Source of the DNA: Planctomycetaceae bacterium
GTDB taxonomy: Bacteria > Planctomycetota > Phycisphaerae > UBA1845 > UTPLA1
Direction: 5' to 3'
Assembly (NCBI GenBank): GCA_011525745.1
Contig: WYBU01000091.1
Location: 1 to 64,000, forward strand
Length of the DNA stretch: 64,000 nt
Shown: piece after piece, positions 54,991 through 62,197 of the stretch
Layout of the letters: each line of letters opens with the position of its first letter
Numbering within the stretch: the first letter of the stretch is position 1
The notes under the pieces: model-generated
Seen by the model: only the letters and a program-made list of their open reading frames with translations
Told to the model about the DNA's origin: nothing
The model's database searches: none
Position numbers and translations under genes: made by a program

Positions 54991-56460
54991 ATGAGCAAGC
55001 CGGGGCCGGGAGGCCACGTACCGATCGAGCGCATCGACGACTGTCGCTGGCGGATACCGATGTCCGCGCGGGCGGACATGCGCGTCGAGGGCATCGTGTA
55101 TGCCGACGATGCTTTGATGGAACACATCCGCAACGATCCCTGCCTGACGCAGGTGGCCAACGTGGCGACGTTGCCCGGCATCGTCCGCGCCAGCCTGGCC
55201 ATGCCGGATATTCACTGGGGCTACGGCTTCTGCATCGGCGGTGTGGCGGCGACCGACCCGGAGCAGGGGGGCGTGATCAGTCCCGGTGGCGTGGGCTACG
55301 ACATCAACTGCGGCGTGCGGTTGATCCGCTCGGACCTGACCGAGAGCGAGGTGCGACCGCGGCTGGAGACGCTGGTGAACGACTTGTTCGCGCGGGTGCC
55401 GTGCGGCGTAGGCGGGCACGGACGTTACAAGTTCGATCGCCATGAGCTGAAGAAGCTGCTGTCGCGCGGCAGTTCGTTCGTATTGGGACTGGACCTGGGC
55501 ACAGCGGAGGATCACGCGGCGACCGAGGCGGGCGGCGTCCTGCCCGACGCGGATGCGGACGCGGTGTCGGACCGGGCGTACGAGCGCGGCAAAGATCAGT
55601 GCGGGACGCTGGGATCGGGCAATCACTTTCTGGAAGTGCAGGTGGTTGACGAGGTGTTTTATCCCGAAGCGGCGACGGTGCTGGGGCTGGCGAAGGGTAC
55701 CGTGACGGTGATGATTCACTCCGGCTCGCGCGGGCTGGGCTATCAGGTGTGCGAGGATTTCCTGAAGGTGCTGCGCGATGCGCCGAAACGGTATGGCATC
55801 GAGTTGCCCGACCGACAGCTCGTTTGCGCGCCGGTGCACTCAAACGAGGGGCAGCGCTACCTGGCCGCGATGCGGGCGGCGGCCAATTTCGCCTGGTGCA
55901 ACCGGCAGATCATGACGCACCTGACGCGGCAGTCGTTCGCCCACGTGTTCGGCAAGCCGGCCGATCAACTCGGCATGAAGCTGGTCTATGACGTCTGCCA
56001 CAACATCGCGAAGTTCGAGCCGTATGAGATCGACGGCCGGACGGTGAATCTGTGCGTGCATCGCAAGGGGGCGACGCGGGCGTTTCCGCCCGGCCATCCG
56101 GAGATTCCCGAGCCGTACCGGGCGATCGGTCAGCCGGTGCTGATTCCGGGCGACATGGGCCGGGCCAGCTACGTGCTGGTGGGGCAGGCCGGGGCGATGG
56201 CCGAGACGTTCGGCAGCACGTGTCACGGCGCGGGGCGGATGATGTCGCGGACGGCGGCGATCAAGTCGGCCCGCGGGCGGTCGATTCAGAAGGAGTTGGC
56301 GGCGCGCGGCGTGATCGCGCGTGCGCGGGGACGGACGGGGCTGGATGAAGAACAGCCGGACGCGTACAAGGACGTCAACGACGTGACGCGCGTGGTGGAG
56401 CAGGCGGGCATCAGCCGGCGCGTTTGCCGCTTGCGGCCGATCGGGGTCATCAAGGGGTGA
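54991..56460 (+). CDS. rtcB: RtcB RNA ligase
   Basis: 489 residues, normal for RtcB, which joins 2',3'-cyclic-phosphate (or 3'-phosphate) RNA ends to 5'-OH ends using GTP and Mn2+. Metal and guanylate motifs: PGGVGYDINCGVRLI, GTLGSGNHFLEVQVVDE, MIHSGSRGLGYQV, DVCHNIAKFE and LCVHRKGATRAFPPGH, where His357 is the residue that becomes guanylylated. ATG 54991 (MSKPGPGGHVPIE) follows GAGGCGAG. It functions in RNA repair or tRNA splicing-like ligation. No archease, RtcA or RtcR neighbour is present; the gene stands alone and a perfect hairpin follows it. Confidence 0.95.
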   Translation: MSKPGPGGHVPIERIDDCRWRIPMSARADMRVEGIVYADDALMEHIRNDPCLTQVANVATLPGIVRASLAMPDIHWGYGFCIGGVAATDPEQGGVISPGGVGYDINCGVRLIRSDLTESEVRPRLETLVNDLFARVPCGVGGHGRYKFDRHELKKLLSRGSSFVLGLDLGTAEDHAATEAGGVLPDADADAVSDRAYERGKDQCGTLGSGNHFLEVQVVDEVFYPEAATVLGLAKGTVTVMIHSGSRGLGYQVCEDFLKVLRDAPKRYGIELPDRQLVCAPVHSNEGQRYLAAMRAAANFAWCNRQIMTHLTRQSFAHVFGKPADQLGMKLVYDVCHNIAKFEPYEIDGRTVNLCVHRKGATRAFPPGHPEIPEPYRAIGQPVLIPGDMGRASYVLVGQAGAMAETFGSTCHGAGRMMSRTAAIKSARGRSIQKELAARGVIARARGRTGLDEEQPDAYKDVNDVTRVVEQAGISRRVCRLRPIGVIKG

Positions 56461-56533
56461 CGCGCGGCGGTCCGGTGTCGATGTTGAGGACGGCGCGACG
56501 GGCGAACGTCCAATCCAATCATCAATAGAACCT

Positions 56534-56564
56534 GACCAAACTAACGAGTGCCGTTAGTTTGGTC
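56534..56564. promoter_or_regulatory. Perfect 13-bp inverted repeat between rtcB and the acetyltransferase
   Basis: GACCAAACTAACG (56534-56546) and CGTTAGTTTGGTC (56552-56564) are exact complements with loop AGTGC. There is no T run, so a classic terminator is unlikely; the length and AT content suit an operator for a dimeric regulator or an RNA hairpin ending rtcB mRNA. Confidence 0.6.
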
Positions 56565-56632
56565 GGGTCGCGTCGAGCTTCGATTCGCCGTTGAGTTCGG
56601 CGCACGGCAGCCCGCGCGACGGAGTTCCTGGC

Positions 56633-57154
56633 TTGAGCGGCCCCCATGAGGCATGGCCTGGTTCGGACATCAGCGCGTCGCCGGCCATCGTCCGGCTGCG
56701 CGACGTGGCGGCAGGGGATGTCGACCAATTCTTCGAGCATCAATCTGATCCGGTCGCGCATCGCATGGCGGCGTTCGGAACGAAAAACCCGGGCGACCGC
56801 GACGCATTCATGACAAAATGGGGCAGGATCATGGCCGATGCCGCGATCGTCAAGCGGACCATTCTGCTGGACGATCACGTGGCCGGGCACGTGGCGAGCT
56901 TCGAGCGGTTGGGGCAGCGCGAGGTGACGTACTGGCTCGGCCGCGAGTTCTGGGGGCGTGGGGTGGCGACGCGGGCGTTGTCGCTGTTTTTGAATGAGGA
57001 GACGACGCGCCCGCTCTACGCGCGGGTCGTGCGTGACAATGGCGGGTCGCTGCGGGTGCTGGAGAAATGCGGATTCGCAGTCGTGGCATATGAGCGGGCG
57101 TTCGCCGAAGCGCGGGGGGAGGAGGTAGAAGAGGCGATCCTCGTGCTGCGCTGA
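56633..57154 (+). CDS. GNAT-family N-acetyltransferase
   Basis: 173 residues from TTG 56633, which has GGAG eight bases upstream; an earlier TTG at 56591 is possible. Core motifs are VRLRDVAAGDVDQFFEHQSD at the first strand-helix, then TYWLGREFWGRGVATRALSL (acetyl-CoA pyrophosphate loop, R/Q-x-x-G-x-G/A as FWGRGVA) and LYARVVRDNGGSLRVLEKCG with VAYERAF. It resembles RimJ/RimL-type acyl-CoA acetyltransferases, which acetylate ribosomal protein N-termini, amino sugars or small molecules. Substrate unknown. It converges with the DUF4274 gene 15 bp away. Confidence 0.85.
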   Translation: MSGPHEAWPGSDISASPAIVRLRDVAAGDVDQFFEHQSDPVAHRMAAFGTKNPGDRDAFMTKWGRIMADAAIVKRTILLDDHVAGHVASFERLGQREVTYWLGREFWGRGVATRALSLFLNEETTRPLYARVVRDNGGSLRVLEKCGFAVVAYERAFAEARGEEVEEAILVLR

Positions 57155-57169
57155 TGCACGCGCCCCGGA

Positions 57170-57682
57170 TCATTTTGTGCGATGCGCCGCCTGCCTACTG
57201 CCCGCGCGCGAATCAAGGCGGCCCGGGCGAACCGGGGCGCACATGAATTCGGGCATGCCGATGGCGGCCAGGCTCTTCTTGCCCTCGGTCCAGTCGCTGC
57301 CGCGGTCCCTTCGCGGATCGAAGGCGGTGCGAGCGGTCCTGAAGTGACCGCGCTTCACCTTGTTGATCAATTCTCGCATCAGCGGGCGTGTTTCCAGAAA
57401 CTCGATCGCTTCGGCGTCTCGGACGGCCAGGGCCTCAAAGTAGTAGCGCGGGTCGCGGCGCCAGAAGATTAGCAGGGCCGTGCCGAGATCGCACTTCGGA
57501 TGCCGAATGACGCGCAGCTTCGGACCGATGCCGCCATCCCAGTTGTAACCATCGGCGTATCGGTGAAGCTGCCGGCTGGTCATGCGGGCGATGGGGATGG
57601 CGTCGACGTCGGGATAGGAGTGCCCGGGGTCTATGGCTGCGTCGCGGCGGTTCGCCGTGGTCGACTTCTTCTTCGTGGGCAT
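57170..57682 (-). CDS. DUF4274 domain-containing protein
   Basis: 170 residues from ATG 57682. The diagnostic part is RQLHRYADGYNWDGGIGPKL, then HPKCDLGTALLIFWRRDPRY, matching the DUF4274 pattern in which an N-W-D-D/G-G element precedes a conserved C-D-x-G-T-A-L-x-x-F-W. The N-terminus is polar and lysine-rich (MPTKKKSTTANRRDA), so cytoplasmic. Such proteins often act in immunity or toxin contexts but the domain has no established function. The C-terminal 40 residues are Arg/Ala-rich without recognisable fold. Confidence 0.75.
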   Translation of the reverse strand: MPTKKKSTTANRRDAAIDPGHSYPDVDAIPIARMTSRQLHRYADGYNWDGGIGPKLRVIRHPKCDLGTALLIFWRRDPRYYFEALAVRDAEAIEFLETRPLMRELINKVKRGHFRTARTAFDPRRDRGSDWTEGKKSLAAIGMPEFMCAPVRPGRLDSRAGSRQAAHRTK

Positions 57683-57875
57683 GAGTTTGCTCCAGATTTT
57701 CCAAGACAGGATACGCCAGATCGGCGGGGCCGCAGGATGACATGAGCGATTTCCGGCGTGCGGCGCGCTCTGTGAACTGGCGCGGCGAGGGTATGATGTC
57801 GTCCAGTCACCGTCGCGTCGAGATCGGCGCGTGGCCCCTCTCGATGCGTTCGTCCATTCTGCAAGGAGCTGATCC

Positions 57876-58406
57876 ATGAATCGAGCCGTGACACATATGG
57901 CGTTGCTCGGGGTACTGATCGTGCTCGCGGGCGGCGTTTGGGCGTTCGCGCAGGACAAGATCGCGCAGCCCAAGCAGGAATACGAGAAGAAGGTGAAGGA
58001 ATCCGAGGTTCCACCGGCGGCGATGGCGGCGCTGAAAAAACTGGCCGGCGGGGCGGCGCTGATCGAGTTCGCCGAGGAAGTCGAACACGGTCACAAGTAT
58101 TTCGAGGGCACGTGGAAGGGAGCGCACGGGAAGATCGACGGTCTGGTCACGCCGACCGGTGACGTGGTGGAGATCGAAGAGACGATGCCGATCGAGCAAG
58201 TTCCCGCCGCGGTGCGCGAGGCGCTTCAAAAAGAGGCCGGCAAGGACGCGCGCATCACGGTTGAGCGCAAGACGCTGTACATCTACGAGGGGCACTTCAA
58301 GAAGGATGGCCGGGGCCGCGAACTGCAATTCACCGCCGAGGGCCGGGCTTACTACGAGCAGGGTCGGGCGCCGGGACGGGAGGCGGAGGAAGAGGAGGAC
58401 GAGTAG
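57876..58406 (+). CDS. Exported PepSY/BLIP-like small protein
   Basis: 176 residues with AAGGAG eight bases before ATG. A signal peptide (HMALLGVLIVLAGGVWAFAQ) is followed by two repeated alpha+beta modules, VPPAAMAALKKLAGGAALIEFAEEVEHGHKYFEGTWKGAHGKIDGLV and VPAAVREALQKEAGKDARITVERKTLYIYEGHFKKDGRGRELQF. Each contains the V-P-x-A-V-x-x-A-L helix start and the Y/F-E-x-x-x strand of the PepSY-like (DUF2874) group, which are periplasmic binding or inhibitor modules. It ends with an acidic tail (EAEEEEDE). Divergent from the DUF4274 gene. Confidence 0.75.
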   Translation: MNRAVTHMALLGVLIVLAGGVWAFAQDKIAQPKQEYEKKVKESEVPPAAMAALKKLAGGAALIEFAEEVEHGHKYFEGTWKGAHGKIDGLVTPTGDVVEIEETMPIEQVPAAVREALQKEAGKDARITVERKTLYIYEGHFKKDGRGRELQFTAEGRAYYEQGRAPGREAEEEEDE

Positions 58407-58689
58407 AAGGCCGCGGTCCGTTCACGGCAATTCATCCAGGCCCGCGTGTCGACACAGTATTGCCGCCGGACACTGCTGTGTTGATTCCGTTTTTCGCGCC
58501 ATCGTGCTGCCCGAATGCGATGAGGCGGCCGGCGGTCGGGTCGGAAACTCGCAGTAACGATCGAATCATTTGGGCATGTTTGAGGAATGGCCATACGGAG
58601 TTGTTGGATGCGAATGGTCCGTAGCCATTCGTCGGCCGATGTGGGGTATGGCGTGTTGGGGGTAGAGAACTGGGAAAGGCAGGTTAAAC

Positions 58690-58905
58690 GTGCAGAGGTA
58701 TGAATACAAGTTCGTGCGGCTTGAGCAGAAGAAAAACTGGCTGGTCGGTGAGATGCCGAGCAAGTCCGCGCTGACGAAGTATGCAGAACAAGTCGCAAAA
58801 CATGCGAAACAAGGCTGGCGGCTGGTGCAGATCTTCACTCCCCCTATGGGCCCGCACGGGCTGGCCACGTACTATGAGTTGATACTGGAGCGTCCGGTGG
58901 AGTGA
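58690..58905 (+). CDS. Small DUF4177-type protein
   Basis: 71 residues from GTG 58690. MQRYEYKFVRLEQKKNWL, with EQVAKHAKQGWRLVQIFTPP and GLATYYELILERP, has the YEYK...GWRLV...Y.E..... pattern of DUF4177 proteins, which form a small alpha+beta domain. Cytoplasmic, function unknown. The preceding 283-bp gap (58407-58689) holds no gene that I can support. The arylsulfotransferase-like gene begins 270 bp downstream. Confidence 0.75.
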   Translation: MQRYEYKFVRLEQKKNWLVGEMPSKSALTKYAEQVAKHAKQGWRLVQIFTPPMGPHGLATYYELILERPVE

Positions 58906-59174
58906 GTCGCGTGGTACGCGGATCACGGAACGACGCGCAAGCGATTTTGCCGCGCCCATGAAACTCCGGCTTGCCGAAACGTGATTCGGCGAGGTTCATC
59001 GAAGCGCGCAGGCGGAGCGTCGACTTTCGCGTCATCCTTCAGGCGCACAACACCGTAGATGCGGGTTTCATGCAATGCCGACGGCTCGGCGGCGTTATGG
59101 CCGGTGTAGCCGCGCGCGGGCGGGCTTGGCGCGCGCAGTCGGAACCTGGGCCACTGAACGAAAGGACACTCCGA

Positions 59175-61019
59175 ATGTCGTCGCTTCGCCGCATGCTCAT
59201 CGCTTCGCTCGGTCTGATCGTGTGCCTCGTCGCGGTCTCTGCCGCGCAGGATCGGTTCCCGCCGCCGCCAGGGGGGCCGGAGGCGGACGATCGACCGCCG
59301 CCGCGACCGCGGGCGGAAAACGTCAAGCGCGGGCTGATTTCCGGCACGAGCGAGGCGTTTGCTGGATACACGCTGTTTGCGCCGCTGAATTCGACGACGA
59401 CGTACCTGGTCGACATGAAGGGCGAGGTGGCTCATTCGTGGCCGAGCCGCTACGTGCCGGGGCAGGCGGCGTATCTACTGGCCGACGGCACGCTGCTGCG
59501 GTGTGCCCGCGAGCCGAACAATCGCTACTTCGAGGGCGGCGGCATCGGCGGGCGCGTCGAGCGCATCGCGCCGGATGGCACGGTGCTGTGGGAGTTCGTT
59601 CTCGCGGATGAGAAGGGCTGCCTGCACCACGACATTGAGCCGATGCCCAACGGCAACATCCTGATGATCGCGTGGGAGAAGAAGACGCGCGACGAGGCGA
59701 TCGCCGCCGGCCGCGATCCGGAACTGATGCGCGGCGACGAGTTGTGGCCGGACCGCGTCATCGAGGTGCAGCCGCAGGGGATCCGCGGCGGGCGGATCGT
59801 GTGGGAGTGGCGCGTGTGGGATCACGTCGTTCAGAATCGCGACAAGAACAAGCCGAATTACGGCGCGCCCGCCGATCATCCCGAGCGCGTGGACATCAAC
59901 TACCGGTCGAATATGCCGGGGATGCGGCGCGGCGAGCGACGGCGGCTGCGCGATCTGGGGTACTTTGGCGGTGGCGATGATGACGGCCCGCCGGAAGACG
60001 CGGGCGGCCCGCCGCCGCGCGACGATCGGGTGGATCGCGAAGCGCCGGACGAGGGCGATGGTCCGCGTCGGCGCGGTCCGGGGCGGATGGGCATGCAGGC
60101 CGACTGGTGCCACACGAATTCGATCGCATACAACGTGAAGCTGGATCAGATCGTGTTGTCGGTGCATCACTTCAACGAAATCTGGATCATCGATCACGGC
60201 ACGACGACCGAGGAGGCCGCCGGTCGCACGGGCGGGCGGTATGGACGCGGCGGCGACCTGTTGTACCGCTGGGGCAATCCGCGCGCGTATGGCGCGGGCG
60301 ATGAGAAGGATCAGCGGCTTTTCGCGCAGCATGATGCGCGGTGGATTCCCGAGGGCTTTCCCGGCGCCGGCAACCTGCTGATCTTCAACAATGGGATGGG
60401 GCGTCGCGAGGAGGCGTACTCGTCGGTCGTGGAGATTGCGCCGCCGATCGAGACGTCGGGGCGTTACACGCTGAAGCGCGGCCGGGCATTCGGGCCGAAC
60501 AAGCCGACGTGGGAATATGCCGCGAACGACAAGCGCGAGTTCTTTTCGAGCCACATTTCCGGCGCGGAGCGTTTGCGTAACGGCAACACGCTGATCTGCG
60601 ACGGCGAGCAGGGGCGGCTGTTTGAAGTCACCGCGGCCGGCAAGGTGGTGTGGGATTACGTCAATCCGTTCATCGAGGCGCGACGGCCTGAAGGCGACTT
60701 CCGGCCGGGCCTGGGCGATGGAGATAGTCGACCGCGTCCACGCAGGCCGGAGGGAGTAGAGCGGCCTGATGGTGAGGGTCCGCCGCCGCGCGATGGGCCG
60801 GGTGGTCCGGACGGTCCGCGATTCGGGCGTCGACCGTGGGGGGCCGGCGGTCCGGGCGGATTTCGGCGGCCCTTTGGTCCGGGCGGGCCGATGGGCGGAG
60901 TATTCCGCGCATCACGGTTGGGGTTGGACGACGCGGGCGTGAAGAAGCTGCTAACGGCGAAGCGGGGAATAGGGGAGCAGGGAACAAAGTCGAAAATCGA
61001 AACTCGAAAGTCGAAATGA
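59175..61019 (+). CDS. Exported arylsulfotransferase (ASST)-like protein with a repeat-derived C-terminus
   Basis: 614 residues from ATG 59175, which has AAAGGA nine bases upstream. Signal peptide RMLIASLGLIVCLVAVSAAQ. The body is a beta-propeller of the ASST family: VKRGLISGTSEAFAGYTLFA, YLVDMKGEVAHSWPS, RIAPDGTVLWEF, CLHHDIEPMPNGNILMIAWE, ADWCHTNSIAYN, and HISGAERLRNGNTLICDGEQ. Family enzymes transfer sulfate between phenols, but many members only share the propeller. An acidic-proline insert (about 260-300, GGDDDGPPEDAGGPPPRDD) and a Gly/Arg/Pro-rich tail (about 500-590) are low complexity. The last 20 residues (GIGEQGTKSKIETRKSK) are encoded by the dispersed text-like element starting at 60964, so the original stop has probably been replaced. 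Confidence 0.82.
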   Translation: MSSLRRMLIASLGLIVCLVAVSAAQDRFPPPPGGPEADDRPPPRPRAENVKRGLISGTSEAFAGYTLFAPLNSTTTYLVDMKGEVAHSWPSRYVPGQAAYLLADGTLLRCAREPNNRYFEGGGIGGRVERIAPDGTVLWEFVLADEKGCLHHDIEPMPNGNILMIAWEKKTRDEAIAAGRDPELMRGDELWPDRVIEVQPQGIRGGRIVWEWRVWDHVVQNRDKNKPNYGAPADHPERVDINYRSNMPGMRRGERRRLRDLGYFGGGDDDGPPEDAGGPPPRDDRVDREAPDEGDGPRRRGPGRMGMQADWCHTNSIAYNVKLDQIVLSVHHFNEIWIIDHGTTTEEAAGRTGGRYGRGGDLLYRWGNPRAYGAGDEKDQRLFAQHDARWIPEGFPGAGNLLIFNNGMGRREEAYSSVVEIAPPIETSGRYTLKRGRAFGPNKPTWEYAANDKREFFSSHISGAERLRNGNTLICDGEQGRLFEVTAAGKVVWDYVNPFIEARRPEGDFRPGLGDGDSRPRPRRPEGVERPDGEGPPPRDGPGGPDGPRFGRRPWGAGGPGGFRRPFGPGGPMGGVFRASRLGLDDAGVKKLLTAKRGIGEQGTKSKIETRKSK

Positions 61020-61175
61020 AACGTCGAAACAAAGACAAGGGAACAGGGAACAGGGAACGGCGAAGAGAGGACACGCACGCAGGGACAGCGCGGGCTGCGC
61101 CCGCAACCCAATTTGTGACTGAAAACGGCACGAGGGCATGAAGGGAAGAAAGACCTTGCGGGAGATTCGCTCGTA
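60964..61175. repeat. Dispersed text-like element overlapping the end of the ASST-like gene
   Basis: GGGGAATAGGGGAGCAGGGA, TCGAAAATCGAAACTCGAAA, CAAGGGAACAGGGAACAGGG, then GCGCGGGCTGCGCCCGCAAC and CCAATTTGTGACTGAAAACG. It is the opposite-strand equivalent of 17868-18030. Confidence 0.85.
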
Positions 61176-61391
61176 AGTCGATGCCCTGTCGCAAGTTGGG
61201 CGGCACGGTGATTGAAAATCGTCGCGGGACACGAAGAAAGCAAGACACAACTGACCCGACCTTGTTATTGAGACCGATCGTTCCAAAAACTGGTCGTCCG
61301 AGCGCATGCAAGGCGCGCGACGCTCGGAACAGCCCGATCCACGAGTCGGCGTCGCGCTCATCCACGTTCTCCGCTGCGTTATCATGTGTTT

Positions 61392-61958
61392 ATGCGCTCT
61401 GACGTCACTCAGATCCTCGCAGCCATCGATAACGGCGACGCCGAAGCTTCGAAAACGCTGCTGCCGCTCGTCTACGACGAGCTGCGCAAGCTCGCCGCCC
61501 AGCGAATGAAAGAAGAGGCCGCCGGACACACGCTCCAGGCGACGGCGCTGGTGCATGAAGCCTACCTGCGGCTGGTCGGCTCCAGGGACAAGCAAGGCAA
61601 GAGCTGGGACAGCCGCGGGCATTTCTTCGCCGCCGCGGCCGAAGCCATGCGACGCATATTGATTGATCGTGCCCGCGCCAAGGGCGCGCAAAAACGCAGC
61701 GGAAACCCGGCTCGGCTGCGGCTCGGTCAGGATCCGCTGAAGAGCGTCGAACAGTCGGCCGAGTTGCTCGACCTCGACGCCGCACTCCAGAAACTGGCTG
61801 GCGAAGACCCTGTCAAAGCGGAGCTGGTCAAGCTGCGTTTCTTTGCCGGGCTGACACTGGAGGAGGCGGGCAGGATTCTGGGCATCTCTCCCGCGACGGC
61901 CGACCGCCACTGGTCCTACGCCCGGGCCTGGCTTTACCACGAAATGTCGCGCCGATGA
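61392..61958 (+). CDS. ECF-subfamily RNA polymerase sigma factor
   Basis: 188 residues from ATG 61392 (a GTG two codons earlier is also possible). Region 2 is LPLVYDELRKLAAQRMKEEA...LQATALVHEAYLRLVG, region 4 is VKLRFFAGLTLEEAGRILGISPATADRHWSYARAWLYHEM. The H-E-A-Y-L-R-L and SRGHFFAAAAEAMRRILIDR stretches mark the ECF group common in planctomycetes and Verrucomicrobia (TIGR02999-like). It directs RNA polymerase to special promoters; many of this group lack an anti-sigma gene next door, and none is visible here. The surface protein that begins 239 bp downstream on the same strand is a plausible target; a GCCGCCTTCGAACGGCGGCC-like hairpin (about 61990-62010) lies between. Confidence 0.93.
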   Translation: MRSDVTQILAAIDNGDAEASKTLLPLVYDELRKLAAQRMKEEAAGHTLQATALVHEAYLRLVGSRDKQGKSWDSRGHFFAAAAEAMRRILIDRARAKGAQKRSGNPARLRLGQDPLKSVEQSAELLDLDAALQKLAGEDPVKAELVKLRFFAGLTLEEAGRILGISPATADRHWSYARAWLYHEMSRR

Positions 61959-62197
61959 TCCTGCGATCGGACAACTCTCATGTCTCTTGGCCGCCGTTCG
62001 AAGGCGGCTGCTGCGAGCGCGATCCGAATCTCAACGGAAAAACTTGAACTCCCTGAGGCCGGCGGCGGTCGGTTTACGCATTGAAGGTTGGTTCGGGCCG
62101 TGCGGACACACTCGAAATGCGCAGCCAGTTCGGCGCTGGTGCTGCCGGCGCGCCCTGCGGCCACCACATCCAATACGGGTGAAAGGAAGAGAACAAC

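Noticed and set aside
61405..61785. Minus-strand frame opposite the sigma factor
   Set aside because: Arg-rich antisense shadow; the plus strand has clear sigma regions 2 and 4.
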